DNA from: Candidatus Caldarchaeum subterraneum
GTDB taxonomy: Archaea; Thermoproteota; Nitrososphaeria_A; Caldarchaeales; Caldarchaeaceae
Direction of reading: 5' to 3'
Assembly (NCBI GenBank): GCA_937934305.1
Contig: CALHAG010000015.1
Location: forward strand, 1 to 41,765
Length of the DNA: 41,765 bases
This document shows, piece by piece, positions 7,779 to 16,582 of the stretch; the stretch's first letter is position 1; every line of letters starts with the position of its first letter. Below the pieces are notes generated by a model, which was not told the origin of the DNA, ran no database searches, and worked only from the letters and a program-made list of their open reading frames with translations. Position numbers and translations under genes: made by a program.

Positions 7779-9097
7779 CCCCGCTTGTAAAGCACACCCA
7801 CCCTGTTAAGCAACGCAAGCAACACAAGAACAATCAAAACCCCGGTCGAAACCGGCGAGCTAGACACAAACCTCTCCAAGGCAAGGTTTCTAACCTCGGC
7901 GGCGGGCTTTCTCTCAAACACAAGAATTGTGGAGAAGAGGCTGCTTCGGAGGAAACGGTTTACATACTCCTCTGATAAAGCCGCTCCACTTTCAAACAGC
8001 GGATAGTATCCCTTCGCCGTGGAAAGCTTAGTTACAACAACTTCAAGAGAATTTGACTGCATTGAAGCAAGTTTTCTAAGTCTGGCGAGGGCGGTGGGAT
8101 AGATCATGTTTATGGCTGATGTTTTCTGTTGAGCCGCGGTGAAAACCTGCTCGGCCGTGGCCGCGGGATCGTACAGAAGCAAATCAATAAGCCGGGTTTC
8201 AACCATGAGCAGCCGGTCTCCGACCCTGTAGAGACCCTCCATCCGCTGCGAAAGATTCATCGCGACATCCAAAGCCATGGAGGCATAGCGGCCGTGGCGT
8301 GTTTCTGCGGCTTCAACCAGAGCTAGAAGCGCCCTGCTGGCCAATTCAAAATCTTGTCCCGGGTTTTTGACAACAGTGAAATTCCCTACGTACTCGATGT
8401 GAACCATCCAGAGCGCTGCTAGTTCGTCGGGCATCTCGATGTTTGCCTCATGGGCCACGGACAAAAGACTTGAAAGAGCCGACAACGATTGTATGAGTTG
8501 GGCGTCGTTCTGGGTTGAAAAGGCGACTATCTCCTGGAAATGTTCTGCGTAGCTGTTTACAGCATACTGCGCCTCCTCTCTGTTAACAGAGCCTCCTGTC
8601 ATCAATGAAACCCAGTTGGCTTGGACAAGCATCGCAGCCCTCGAGTAAACAGGTGTCCAGCCCAAGAATTTCTCAAGGCTCTCGCCTAAAATATCCACCA
8701 TTTCCCTGCTCCGCTGATTCTGTGTCAACCCATAATGCATCGCGGCGAAATACACTGTCTGCAGATGGGTGAGAAGATTCTCGGCTGCTGGGATTTTCCC
8801 CGTGAACCCTATGTCCAGCCCCTCTCCCCGCAAAACTCTTGTGCCCACCTGCTCAGCTATTTTGTTGAGAAAGTTGAGCGACTCGGCGTCGCCGAGACCC
8901 ATGTGAATGGAGGCTGCGAAAATACCATGTAAAGCCATGGCCCTGAGGCTCACATCCCCGTCTCCAGAAACCTGCTCCACCACGTCACGCAAATACTCAT
9001 AGTCACTTCGCAGAGCATCCTTAACACTTGATAACTCGAAGCCGTTGACAGGGATAACCAGAGCAGCCAAAAGAAGGAGGACAAGGATTTTCCTCAA
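7775..9097 (-). CDS. Exported, C-terminally anchored helical protein of unknown function
   Basis: A 440-residue protein with an N-terminal signal peptide (MRKILVLLLLAALVIPVNGF), a long alpha-helical extracellular part, and a C-terminal membrane anchor (VLIVLVLLALL) ending in a short basic tail (YKRG). No catalytic motif or metal-binding pattern is evident; the helical stretches might be repeats. It is the first gene of a two-gene operon with the membrane protein at 6615-7778 and is divergent from the glycosyltransferase at 9171, leaving a 73-base promoter region. Confidence 0.6.
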   Translation of the reverse strand: MRKILVLLLLAALVIPVNGFELSSVKDALRSDYEYLRDVVEQVSGDGDVSLRAMALHGIFAASIHMGLGDAESLNFLNKIAEQVGTRVLRGEGLDIGFTGKIPAAENLLTHLQTVYFAAMHYGLTQNQRSREMVDILGESLEKFLGWTPVYSRAAMLVQANWVSLMTGGSVNREEAQYAVNSYAEHFQEIVAFSTQNDAQLIQSLSALSSLLSVAHEANIEMPDELAALWMVHIEYVGNFTVVKNPGQDFELASRALLALVEAAETRHGRYASMALDVAMNLSQRMEGLYRVGDRLLMVETRLIDLLLYDPAATAEQVFTAAQQKTSAINMIYPTALARLRKLASMQSNSLEVVVTKLSTAKGYYPLFESGAALSEEYVNRFLRSSLFSTILVFERKPAAEVRNLALERFVSSSPVSTGVLIVLVLLALLNRVGVLYKRG

Positions 9098-9170
9098 ACT
9101 TTTTTCACAGGCATCTTTCTATAAGATAAACATATCCTTAAAACCGTCGACGGAATCAATCATCTCAAGC

Positions 9171-10709
9171 ATGCAGATTGCCGAGAGGAAAATCACGCTA
9201 AAGTTAGTTGTAGCTTCTTTAGCCGTCTTCCTGCTCGGTGTCTTGGTTTTTCTTCCTCCGGCGTTGGTGAATGAGGCTCCTTTTTGGGATGATAAGGCCT
9301 ACATTAACAACGCTTTGATAGCGAGTGGTAGGCTGAACCCGAGGGATGCTCGTGGGCCTTTCGCGGAGGAGCGGCCGCCGCTTTTCTGGTGGATGCTCAC
9401 AGGCATTTACCTGCTCAACACACCGGTTGAATACTCCCGTCTTCTCTCCCCTCTTTTAACAGCCGCAGCAACAGTCGTCATGTTTCTTCTTGTCTCAAAG
9501 CTCTTCAACAGCCTCTTGGCAGGTCTTTTGTCAGCAATTTTCACCATAGCCCTCAACTACTTTGTCCAGACCACTTCATACATCTTGACAGACGCCTCTG
9601 GCTCGATGTTGGCTTTCCTCGCTTTGCTCAGCTTCAGCCTCGGGCTCAGGTATGGGCCTTTTCTCTGGGTCTCGGGAGGGTTGACCGCTGTCTCCATACT
9701 TGCCCGTGACCAAAACCTTCTCCTGCTTCCCGTTATGCTGCTCTCCATGGTTTGGATAGCCCGCATCTCCAAGAAGATGAAATTGTTATACCTGGCGTTG
9801 ATGGGCGTCGTGGCTGCTGCCGCGGTGTGGATGAGGCAGGAGGTTTTCCTACAGATGCTTTCAGACACTCTGACGCCCCTTGTCACAGACCCTGTCTACG
9901 TCCCGCTCCTGATTGTTTTCACCATAGCCACCCTAATAGCTGTCTACAAGATTCATCAGCAGAAAAACCTCTTATCAAGAAGGCCGAGTGTCGAGGAGAG
10001 AGCGTTCGACCTTTTGCTGGGCCTCGCCATAATGCTGTTCATCATGCATCCGTTTTTCCTCGACAACGTGAGGCTGGGAGAAGAGTTTCAAATCGCGGGA
10101 CGCGGTATTCTATCGAGGCCGGTGGCGCACTCGATCATGGTTAGAGACGACATAGCCCGCAGCGGCTTAACATTTCTGGAAAGGGTTCAGTTCTGGGTTT
10201 CAGCTTTCCCAAGCCTGCTCACCGTTCCGCTTCTCACCGCAGCCGTGGCAGGAGCGTTACTAGCCCTGAAAAACCGTATCGAGGCAGCCAAACCCCTCAT
10301 ACTCTGGTTCGCACTCACAGTAGCATACATAATCCTTTTCACCCACATCGAATACAGGTTTCTGGCACCATCAGTCCAGCCCGCAGCAGCCCTCGCAGCA
10401 TACGCCATCATACAGCTTAGAAAGAAGTGGCTAGCCCTCATAGCGGCGGGAGCCATATTGGTGTATGTTGTTTTCCCCACACAGTTGTATGGGGTTGTGC
10501 CGGAGTTTAGGGAACCTGTTACGGTTTCAGGGTGGAGGACGATGATAGAGGGCGGTTCTGGTGGATGGCTGACGGATTATGCAGCTTATCTAAGAGATGT
10601 TCAGAACCCGCCCCAGCTCAAAATGCCTATAACCCATCTATTGGCCGCGTGGACAACCTTGCCTCTTCTTCTTGCAGCAATCTACGTCGGTGTCAGAAAT
10701 CCGCTTTGA
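9171..10709 (+). CDS. GT-C glycosyltransferase, PMT/ArnT-like (PMT_2)
   Basis: A 512-residue polytopic membrane protein of the dolichyl-phosphate-sugar-dependent glycosyltransferase group. The first extracytoplasmic loop has the acidic pair in APFWDDKAYINNA and then EERPPLFWW, typical of PMT_2/ArnT-type enzymes; ARDQNLLLLP follows a later helix. It probably transfers a sugar from a polyprenyl-phosphate donor to a surface lipid or protein. ATG 9171 was chosen because the longer frame from 9045 would run through the divergent gene and its promoter; CCTTAAAA lies about 30 bases upstream. Its 3' end overlaps the convergent thiamine-diphosphate enzyme by 17 bases. Confidence 0.78.
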   Translation: MQIAERKITLKLVVASLAVFLLGVLVFLPPALVNEAPFWDDKAYINNALIASGRLNPRDARGPFAEERPPLFWWMLTGIYLLNTPVEYSRLLSPLLTAAATVVMFLLVSKLFNSLLAGLLSAIFTIALNYFVQTTSYILTDASGSMLAFLALLSFSLGLRYGPFLWVSGGLTAVSILARDQNLLLLPVMLLSMVWIARISKKMKLLYLALMGVVAAAAVWMRQEVFLQMLSDTLTPLVTDPVYVPLLIVFTIATLIAVYKIHQQKNLLSRRPSVEERAFDLLLGLAIMLFIMHPFFLDNVRLGEEFQIAGRGILSRPVAHSIMVRDDIARSGLTFLERVQFWVSAFPSLLTVPLLTAAVAGALLALKNRIEAAKPLILWFALTVAYIILFTHIEYRFLAPSVQPAAALAAYAIIQLRKKWLALIAAGAILVYVVFPTQLYGVVPEFREPVTVSGWRTMIEGGSGGWLTDYAAYLRDVQNPPQLKMPITHLLAAWTTLPLLLAAIYVGVRNPL

Positions 10710-12435
10710 CCCTCAAGTCGACGAGGGCGGAGACCCCCTTCAACACGTCCGCAACCGCCTTTCCCAAAGCCTCAACGGCATCCTCAGGCTTTTCCGCAAC
10801 ATATGATGAGAAGCCCATACCTCGTCCCATGCTATAGACGTCGAGAGGCTCGGGAAAATCGACTCCCTCAACTTTTTTCTCAAACTCTGAGAAGCCCATG
10901 TCAGCCAAGCTCTTTTTCACATCCCACCAGCATCCATCGTTGAAGACAACCATCAAAAAAGGCAGTCGATACCATCTGGACAAAGCCGCTCCAGAGACGG
11001 GGTTGTTGAAGACAAAGCTGCCGTCGCCGAGAACCACGGATACAAATGCCTCTGGTTTAGCCAGTTTTATCCCAAGCGCTGCACCAAGTCCCCACCCCAG
11101 AGAACCGCCCGGAGGCTCCCCGAAATAGGTTCCAGGCTTATCGAAGAAAAGATAATCAGGCCTCAGAGAATACTCGTTGACTATGATGGAGTTTTCTGGT
11201 AGGGCTTCGCCTAGAAGATGTGAGGCCAGACGCTTCGTCAACAGTCCTCTGCTTTTGTCCTGCCTGAGGCCTTCTTCAAGGTCTCTCCGCCATCTTCGCC
11301 AGTCACTCTCCGCTAATGCTCGTCTCTCCTCGAGCAAATCCTTTCCAACCTTGACGGAGCCGCTGTCAAATAGATGTAGAAGCATCTCTAGAAACTGGGA
11401 TGCCTCCGAGTAGACCGCTTCATCGAACCCATACCCCCAAACATTCATCCTTGTCATCAGCGGGTCAAGTCCAACCGAAACCCTGTAAACATCCGTGGGC
11501 CACTCCTCCGCAGGCAGCCAGGGAACGTCAGACTCCAGCACAACTATGCAGTCAGCTCTCCTCAGCTCAGCGGGCGCGGAGAAAATGCTAGTGTTGGGAA
11601 AGTTGACGTAGTCGGCGACAGCATAGTTAACGCGCACACACAGCCTCTCCGCCAAGCTCTTCAACAAGTGAAAAGACTTGGCGTTTCTTCCAGCAGACCT
11701 CGTCAAGATAACTGGGTAATTGGAGGAGGCGAGCTTTTCGGCTATTTTTTTGACGCTTGAGGGATTTGGTGAAGGGGGTTGGGAAACTATGGGCGGACGT
11801 TGATCAACCATTTTCTCCAGGTTGGCCATAAAATGCTCCCTGTGAATTCCTATGTAGACAGGGCCCTGTGGAGGTGACATGGCCACCTCAACAGCCCTTG
11901 ACACCGTTTCGGGAATCTCAGCTGCCTCGGTGACCACATAATCCCATTTAACAAACTGCCTAACCAAATCACGTATATCCCTGACATCCTGGCCCCAGTG
12001 TACACGGATTTTACGCGACCCCCTGAGCCCTCTGGATGAGTATGATGTGAGGCCTGAGATAAGGATGATGGGTATGCTTGCCGTGTGTGCGTTGAAGAGG
12101 TTGGGCAACGCGTTAGCCACGCCCGGGACGGTGTGAACCATGACGGCTGATGCATTTTCACTCATGAGGCTGTATCCGTATGCAGCCGCGGCAGCAGTGG
12201 TCTCGCTCAGGCAGACAATCATCTCCGGCCTCTGCGAAGGGTTCAGATGCATGTAGTCAAGCAGAAGACCCGAGTACTCTGTTCCGGAGTTGATGAAGAA
12301 CCTCTCGACACCGGCTTTCTTCAGCGAAACAAGCAGTAGACCCCCACCCGACAACATCTGCATCCAGAAAGCCTTCACGGCATCAAAAAGCTTTCGAAAA
12401 ATTGGAATAACGTATAAAACACGCCCTTTAGACAT
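10693..12435 (-). CDS. Thiamine diphosphate-dependent enzyme (acetolactate synthase/decarboxylase superfamily)
   Basis: A 580-residue protein with the three-domain layout of acetolactate synthase, benzoylformate decarboxylase and related enzymes. The catalytic Glu is E78 (VCLSETTAAAAAYG), the middle domain carries an incomplete Rossmann-like region, and the ThDP/Mg motif is LGDGSFVFNNP near residue 467, followed by VVFNDG. The first 25 residues (MSKGRVLYVIPIFRKLFDAV...) are extra to the family; starting at M26 or M28 would give a normal N-terminus. A good TATA (GTTTTATACG on the minus strand, about 12412-12420) lies between the two choices, which favours the shorter form. No small regulatory subunit or ilvC is nearby, so valine synthesis is unlikely. 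The substrate is unknown. Confidence 0.82.
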   Translation of the reverse strand: MSKGRVLYVIPIFRKLFDAVKAFWMQMLSGGGLLLVSLKKAGVERFFINSGTEYSGLLLDYMHLNPSQRPEMIVCLSETTAAAAAYGYSLMSENASAVMVHTVPGVANALPNLFNAHTASIPIILISGLTSYSSRGLRGSRKIRVHWGQDVRDIRDLVRQFVKWDYVVTEAAEIPETVSRAVEVAMSPPQGPVYIGIHREHFMANLEKMVDQRPPIVSQPPSPNPSSVKKIAEKLASSNYPVILTRSAGRNAKSFHLLKSLAERLCVRVNYAVADYVNFPNTSIFSAPAELRRADCIVVLESDVPWLPAEEWPTDVYRVSVGLDPLMTRMNVWGYGFDEAVYSEASQFLEMLLHLFDSGSVKVGKDLLEERRALAESDWRRWRRDLEEGLRQDKSRGLLTKRLASHLLGEALPENSIIVNEYSLRPDYLFFDKPGTYFGEPPGGSLGWGLGAALGIKLAKPEAFVSVVLGDGSFVFNNPVSGAALSRWYRLPFLMVVFNDGCWWDVKKSLADMGFSEFEKKVEGVDFPEPLDVYSMGRGMGFSSYVAEKPEDAVEALGKAVADVLKGVSALVDLRVKADF

Positions 12436-12454
12436 CGTGCCGGGTTAAACAAGT

Positions 12455-15250
12455 TTGGTGTCGCCTAGAAGCGGTCGCGGGAGACGTTTCAGCTACTTCA
12501 TCGCTGTTTTACTTGTCCTGCTTCTATTCACGGGTCTCTTCATCGGCTCGTTCATCAACGTCTGGCTGAATGTCATGGAGTTCGGAGACCTCTTCATACG
12601 GCCTTTCTACTTCTCGCTAATCGGCGGCGTGACTCTCTCGTTTATCGCCCTTTTCCGCCTTGACTTTGTCTCACGCAAATCTCTTATCATCTGGTCTCTG
12701 CGCACGGCCCTTGTCCTCATGCGGGGAGGCTTCGCCCCCAGAATTCTGGACTTTGATAGGTTTAGGCTCTCTCTCCAGACATTTCTTGCCTGGCAGTTCA
12801 CGAAACTGCTCGTAGGAACATTCATCTTCTCCAACAGCATATTCGGGATGGCGGTGACCGCCTCTCTGAACGGTTGGTCCATGGGTTTGGAGAACCTGCC
12901 GAAGATACTGGCCCTGCCTTTCACATCATTTGGTCCAGGAGATATCAGGGGCGCAGAAGCGGTAATCGACGCATCACCAGCCCTCATCATTCTCCTCCCA
13001 CCGATTCTTTCAGCCTTTGGCACACGGCTGTTTCTCCTCATAGGGTTGACAAACTTGGTTAAGGTGATGGCGAAAGCCCTCGTCTCCTACGCAGAGACGG
13101 GCACGATTACGATAAGGGCCTCGACAATCGAGTTTCTCGCCAGCCTCGGGCTCGCCTGGACAGGGTTCAACCTCTTCTTTCCATCATCGATAGACTATAA
13201 CACAAAGGTCTTGATAATAGCGGCTTTCGCTGCCTCGGCCGTGCTTGCCTTCTACGGCTATCTCGACCTACGTGGAAAACGTTTCCTCAACAACATCTGG
13301 CTAAGACTGGGCCTGCTTGTAATAATCGGTTTGTTGACAGCGTCTGTGGTAACTGTGCAGAACACCATAGCCGACGCCCAGAAAATAGAGTACAAAGGCC
13401 CCTACGTTCTTCAGGAAATTCATGTAAACCGTTATCTCGCCGACCTCAAATTCAAGATTCTGCCCTATAACTTCAGCAAGACAACCGTTTCGGCAGCCAA
13501 CGCATCATCGATAGTGGCCGCGAATAAAGACATCTTGAGTCGAGCGAGGCTGTGGGACTGGGATGCGGCGTTCGCCAAACTGAGGCCAGAGATTGGGCTG
13601 ATACCCTATGTTGATTTTGAGGACTCAGACATTCTCAGGTTCAACGGAACCCTTTACTGGAGCGCGTCGATGAAGCCTGTTCTTCCTCCTACAGTCACTC
13701 CAGCCGATGCATGGTACAACCGCCACCTCGTCTACACCCACATCCCCCAAGGATTTCTGATGCTTGATGCACACACGGGTGAGATAGTGGACAGCTCAAA
13801 ATTCTTCAATGAAAGGAAAATATACTACGGCGAAGGAGGGCCACGTAGCCTTTTCTCAAGCGACTGGGCAGCGGTCATAGTGGGAAAAGATGTTTCGGAC
13901 GAGATTGGAGGCGCAAGATACAGCGGCTCGGGAGGAGTTAAGATAGGGCCTCCGCTGAGCTGGCTCTATGACGTAACCTTTTTCCTCAGCTACCCCGACA
14001 AAGAAATCCTCCTCCTAAGGTACCGCGACGTTCATGATAGAGTTCAGCTTCTCTTCCCATATTTCGCATACATCTACAATGGCGAGTATGTCGACATGTT
14101 CCCTGTCACAGATGGAACAAGAACCTACTGGATGATGCCGTTGATAGCCATCCTTCCCACCGAAAACGTGCCATGGTCGATGGGCAATCCATTTGTTCGC
14201 TTCGTGGGACTGGCTCTCGTAGACGTCTACAATGGCGAAATAAGCTTGATTGTTCTGGGAGACGACATGTTTACGAAACTGTTTGAAGCCGTTTACGCCG
14301 ACAAGGTTAGCAGGGATGTGCCAAATTGGCTTCACAACCAAATCAGATACCCTGCCGAGCTATTCGACTATCAGACGAGGATGTTCTCGCTCTATCACAT
14401 CGATGACCCGGCCATCTTCATACAGGCCCGCCAATTCTATGAAATACCTTCAGGTGTCCAGGTCTATTTCGTGGTAACTAGACTCCCCAACCATAACCAG
14501 CTAGAGTTCGTGGGGATACTTTCACTAGAGCTTAGAGGGGCGAGAGGACTCAACCTCGCCGGATACGCGGTGGTTAGAAACGATTATCCATACACTGGTG
14601 AGATGTATTTCTACAGAGTCGCGGAGGATTCCCCGATTAAGCTTCTCGGCCCCTCAGCGGCTCTTCAAGCTCTGCAGAGAGACCCTGACTTCCGGACGCT
14701 CAGCACTCTTCTCGCCTCGCCGAGGATAGGTGAAACCATCTTTTATGAGGTGGGAGACCATCCCGTCTACATCATCCCCGTTTACACGGCGAGAGAAGGT
14801 GAGGGAGTTGTGACACAGCTGGGAACCGTTGCTGTAGTGGGTGCGGCCTTCACCGGGTTATACTACGTGGGCCTTGGTCAAACAGTGGAAGAGGCGTTTA
14901 GAAACTATCTCCTCAAACTGGCCGGCGAATCCGCTCCACCCGTCTCAACTGTCGACACACGGGAAAACAGGCTAAACAGGCTCAAAACCCTGCTTCAGGA
15001 ACTCGGCCTCACAGCGGAAACCCCTGAGCAGATAAACGCAAACATCGTCTACAAAACCAAAACCCTGAACTACACCTCGGAAAAAGACTTCGAACAAATT
15101 AAAACAGAGCTTACAGAGTTTGTGGAATATTGGAAACAATACGGAGCTATTCTTGTCCACTGGGTTTCTGGAGATAGCTTATATTTAGGAGCAATCTATC
15201 AGCAGTCGGGAATAATCACGATGAGATACGTGATGGTGGTGATCAAGTAA
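12455..15250 (+). CDS. UPF0182-family large membrane protein
   Basis: A 931-residue protein of the UPF0182 family (COG1615), found in actinobacteria, cyanobacteria and some archaea and still without an agreed function. About seven membrane segments occupy the first ~310 residues. The large exported part has the family's landmarks: YNRHLVYTH, RKIYYGEGG, and GGVKIGPPLSWLYD followed by FFLSYPDKEILLLRYRDV. TTG 12455 and GTG 12458 are both possible starts; neither has a clear Shine-Dalgarno site. The stop codon is immediately followed by the ATG of the next gene, so the two are cotranscribed. Confidence 0.82.
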   Translation: MVSPRSGRGRRFSYFIAVLLVLLLFTGLFIGSFINVWLNVMEFGDLFIRPFYFSLIGGVTLSFIALFRLDFVSRKSLIIWSLRTALVLMRGGFAPRILDFDRFRLSLQTFLAWQFTKLLVGTFIFSNSIFGMAVTASLNGWSMGLENLPKILALPFTSFGPGDIRGAEAVIDASPALIILLPPILSAFGTRLFLLIGLTNLVKVMAKALVSYAETGTITIRASTIEFLASLGLAWTGFNLFFPSSIDYNTKVLIIAAFAASAVLAFYGYLDLRGKRFLNNIWLRLGLLVIIGLLTASVVTVQNTIADAQKIEYKGPYVLQEIHVNRYLADLKFKILPYNFSKTTVSAANASSIVAANKDILSRARLWDWDAAFAKLRPEIGLIPYVDFEDSDILRFNGTLYWSASMKPVLPPTVTPADAWYNRHLVYTHIPQGFLMLDAHTGEIVDSSKFFNERKIYYGEGGPRSLFSSDWAAVIVGKDVSDEIGGARYSGSGGVKIGPPLSWLYDVTFFLSYPDKEILLLRYRDVHDRVQLLFPYFAYIYNGEYVDMFPVTDGTRTYWMMPLIAILPTENVPWSMGNPFVRFVGLALVDVYNGEISLIVLGDDMFTKLFEAVYADKVSRDVPNWLHNQIRYPAELFDYQTRMFSLYHIDDPAIFIQARQFYEIPSGVQVYFVVTRLPNHNQLEFVGILSLELRGARGLNLAGYAVVRNDYPYTGEMYFYRVAEDSPIKLLGPSAALQALQRDPDFRTLSTLLASPRIGETIFYEVGDHPVYIIPVYTAREGEGVVTQLGTVAVVGAAFTGLYYVGLGQTVEEAFRNYLLKLAGESAPPVSTVDTRENRLNRLKTLLQELGLTAETPEQINANIVYKTKTLNYTSEKDFEQIKTELTEFVEYWKQYGAILVHWVSGDSLYLGAIYQQSGIITMRYVMVVIK

Positions 15251-15688
15251 ATGCAGCAAAACCGAAACCAGGGAAGGTTCTCTGGCTTCTGGATACTGAT
15301 GATGCTGCTCATCGCCGTCGCGGCTGCATCCTTCTTCATACGCCTATCACCCGGTATCCTCGGCCTCGCTCTCGCAGCCATGGCCGTTCTCCTCACACTC
15401 TACTGGGCAAGGGCTGTGAAGACCAGCCTAGGCTCCTCTGCATGGGATGATTATCTGCTGGAGCTTCGTCAAGAGGGAGATGTGGTGGATGTCACCGCTC
15501 AGGTGCCGGGGCCTGAGACGAAGGTTCGTGTAGAGCTTCTCGGGAGGAAGCTGATTCTAATTGGCGGGATGGGGTTCAGGCGGACTGTCAAACTACCATT
15601 CGAAGCGATGCTGCGGGAGCTAAGATACGTCAACGGCATTCTCACAGCGAGACTGGTTAAAAGAACCGCGTCGGCGACTACTGGCTGA
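15251..15688 (+). CDS. Membrane-anchored Hsp20/alpha-crystallin-like protein
   Basis: A 145-residue protein with two close membrane helices (about residues 13-32 and 35-52) and a soluble C-terminal domain that reads like an alpha-crystallin sandwich: DVTAQVPGPETKVRVELLG, KLILIGG, RTVKLPF and the late strand YVNGILTARLVK, matching the ...NGVL.v.lpK pattern of small heat-shock proteins. The ATG begins right after the UPF0182 stop codon, so it is translated from the same message and may assist folding or assembly of that protein. The Hsp20 assignment rests on pattern alone. Its 3' end overlaps the convergent HTH regulator by 11 bases. Confidence 0.65.
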   Translation: MQQNRNQGRFSGFWILMMLLIAVAAASFFIRLSPGILGLALAAMAVLLTLYWARAVKTSLGSSAWDDYLLELRQEGDVVDVTAQVPGPETKVRVELLGRKLILIGGMGFRRTVKLPFEAMLRELRYVNGILTARLVKRTASATTG

Positions 15689-16394
15689 GGCTCGCCAAAA
15701 CATCTTCAACAGTTTGGTGAAGCGACAAGACATAGGGTAGACGCTCTCTTTTCGCCAGCTCAACAGCCATCGCGTCCACGTTTTCAACACGCCTCGGCCC
15801 ATGTATGGCTATGAGCCGCGGCCTCAGCGGAAAAATTTTAGCAGCAATAATCGGCGAGCGGCCCCTCTCCACATTCGTGAACACAACCACTCTCTCCGTG
15901 CTTGCTCCGAGGAGTCTGAAGAAATCATAGGGCCCGAGCCTCTTGATGGCCTCTATGCTGTCGACAACTGTGTAGCCAAAAATCAGAGAATTCTGCTGCT
16001 CCTGTCCAGCCAGCCACACACCTTTCAACAGCTTCACTACATCGGCCATGGTTTTGGGAGTAGTGTATTCCGACATCCCCAGAACCACGTCTGAAAGGGT
16101 CTGAACATCCGATGCAAACTCCCTTATCTTCACACCTCCCCTTTTCTCGTCAAGCCTGATAAGTGCCTCGACGTATCTCCGGATGAAATCGGTTCCCGGC
16201 GACTTTCGCCTACTCTTCTCATAATCGCTCAAAACGCTTGAAGAGATATCCATCTCCCTGGCGATGCTTTTCTGACTCAGCTCAAACAACGTGCGCCACT
16301 TCCTCAAAACCTCGCCAGGCCTTTTTGAAAACACCACTTCACCCGCGATGATGTTCTTCAGGTTCCTCTTCCTCGCATCATCCACTTCTGACAA
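15678..16394 (-). CDS. Archaeal XRE-type HTH transcriptional regulator (COG1709-like)
   Basis: A 238-residue regulator. An N-terminal helix-turn-helix of the XRE class spans about residues 28-65 (LRKWRTLFELSQKSIAREMD, then SSSVLSDYEKSRR), followed by ~150 residues of alpha/beta sensor domain with no recognisable ligand motif. TTG 16394 is the first start; GTG 16385 also fits. A minus-strand TATA (CTTTTAAATT, about 16421-16430) lies some 30 bases upstream. It is downstream of tRNA-Trp on the same strand and convergent with the UPF0182 operon, which it may or may not control. Confidence 0.8.
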   Translation of the reverse strand: MSEVDDARKRNLKNIIAGEVVFSKRPGEVLRKWRTLFELSQKSIAREMDISSSVLSDYEKSRRKSPGTDFIRRYVEALIRLDEKRGGVKIREFASDVQTLSDVVLGMSEYTTPKTMADVVKLLKGVWLAGQEQQNSLIFGYTVVDSIEAIKRLGPYDFFRLLGASTERVVVFTNVERGRSPIIAAKIFPLRPRLIAIHGPRRVENVDAMAVELAKRERLPYVLSLHQTVEDVLASLSQ

Positions 16395-16441
16395 TTACTG
16401 ACGTGTTAATGGTTTTTCTGAATTTAAAAGTTACAGATAGG

Positions 16442-16542
16442 TGGGGGCGGTGGGACTTGAACCCACGGTCTTCGGGTTACGCCTCGTGACCAGCTATTAC
16501 GACCTGGAGCCCGACGCCTTGGCCTTGCTCGGCTACGCCCCC
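16442..16542 (-). tRNA. tRNA-Trp (anticodon CCA) with a 26-base intron
   Basis: The acceptor GGGGGCG pairs with CGCCCCC, the D arm GCC...GGC is normal, anticodon stem TCGGG/CCCGA encloses CTCCAG + A (anticodon CCA) after intron removal, and T arm GTGGG/CCCAC encloses TTCAAGT. The variable region is only five bases (AGACC). Exon 1 is 16504-16542 and exon 2 is 16442-16477 with discriminator A. The mature tRNA is 75 bases; CCA is not encoded. Confidence 0.93.
16478..16503 (-). other. tRNA-Trp intron at 37/38 with BHB splice motif
   Basis: The intron lies at the canonical position one base 3' of the anticodon. A bulge-helix-bulge can be drawn: outer helix is the anticodon stem, three-base bulges AGG (cut AG^G) and TAA (cut TA^A), a central four-pair helix CTCC/GGCG with one mismatch, and inner stem TCGT/ACGA. 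At 26 bases it is too short to hold the box C/D guide RNA that many archaeal tRNA-Trp introns carry. Confidence 0.85.
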
Positions 16543-16582
16543 TCAATAGAGCCGCGTTCCACTTCCTTAAGATGATTACGGT

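Noticed and set aside
16442-16542. Reading this tRNA as Leu(CAG) with a long variable arm
   Set aside because: The extra bases lie inside the anticodon loop, the variable region is five bases, and U33 placement gives anticodon CCA.
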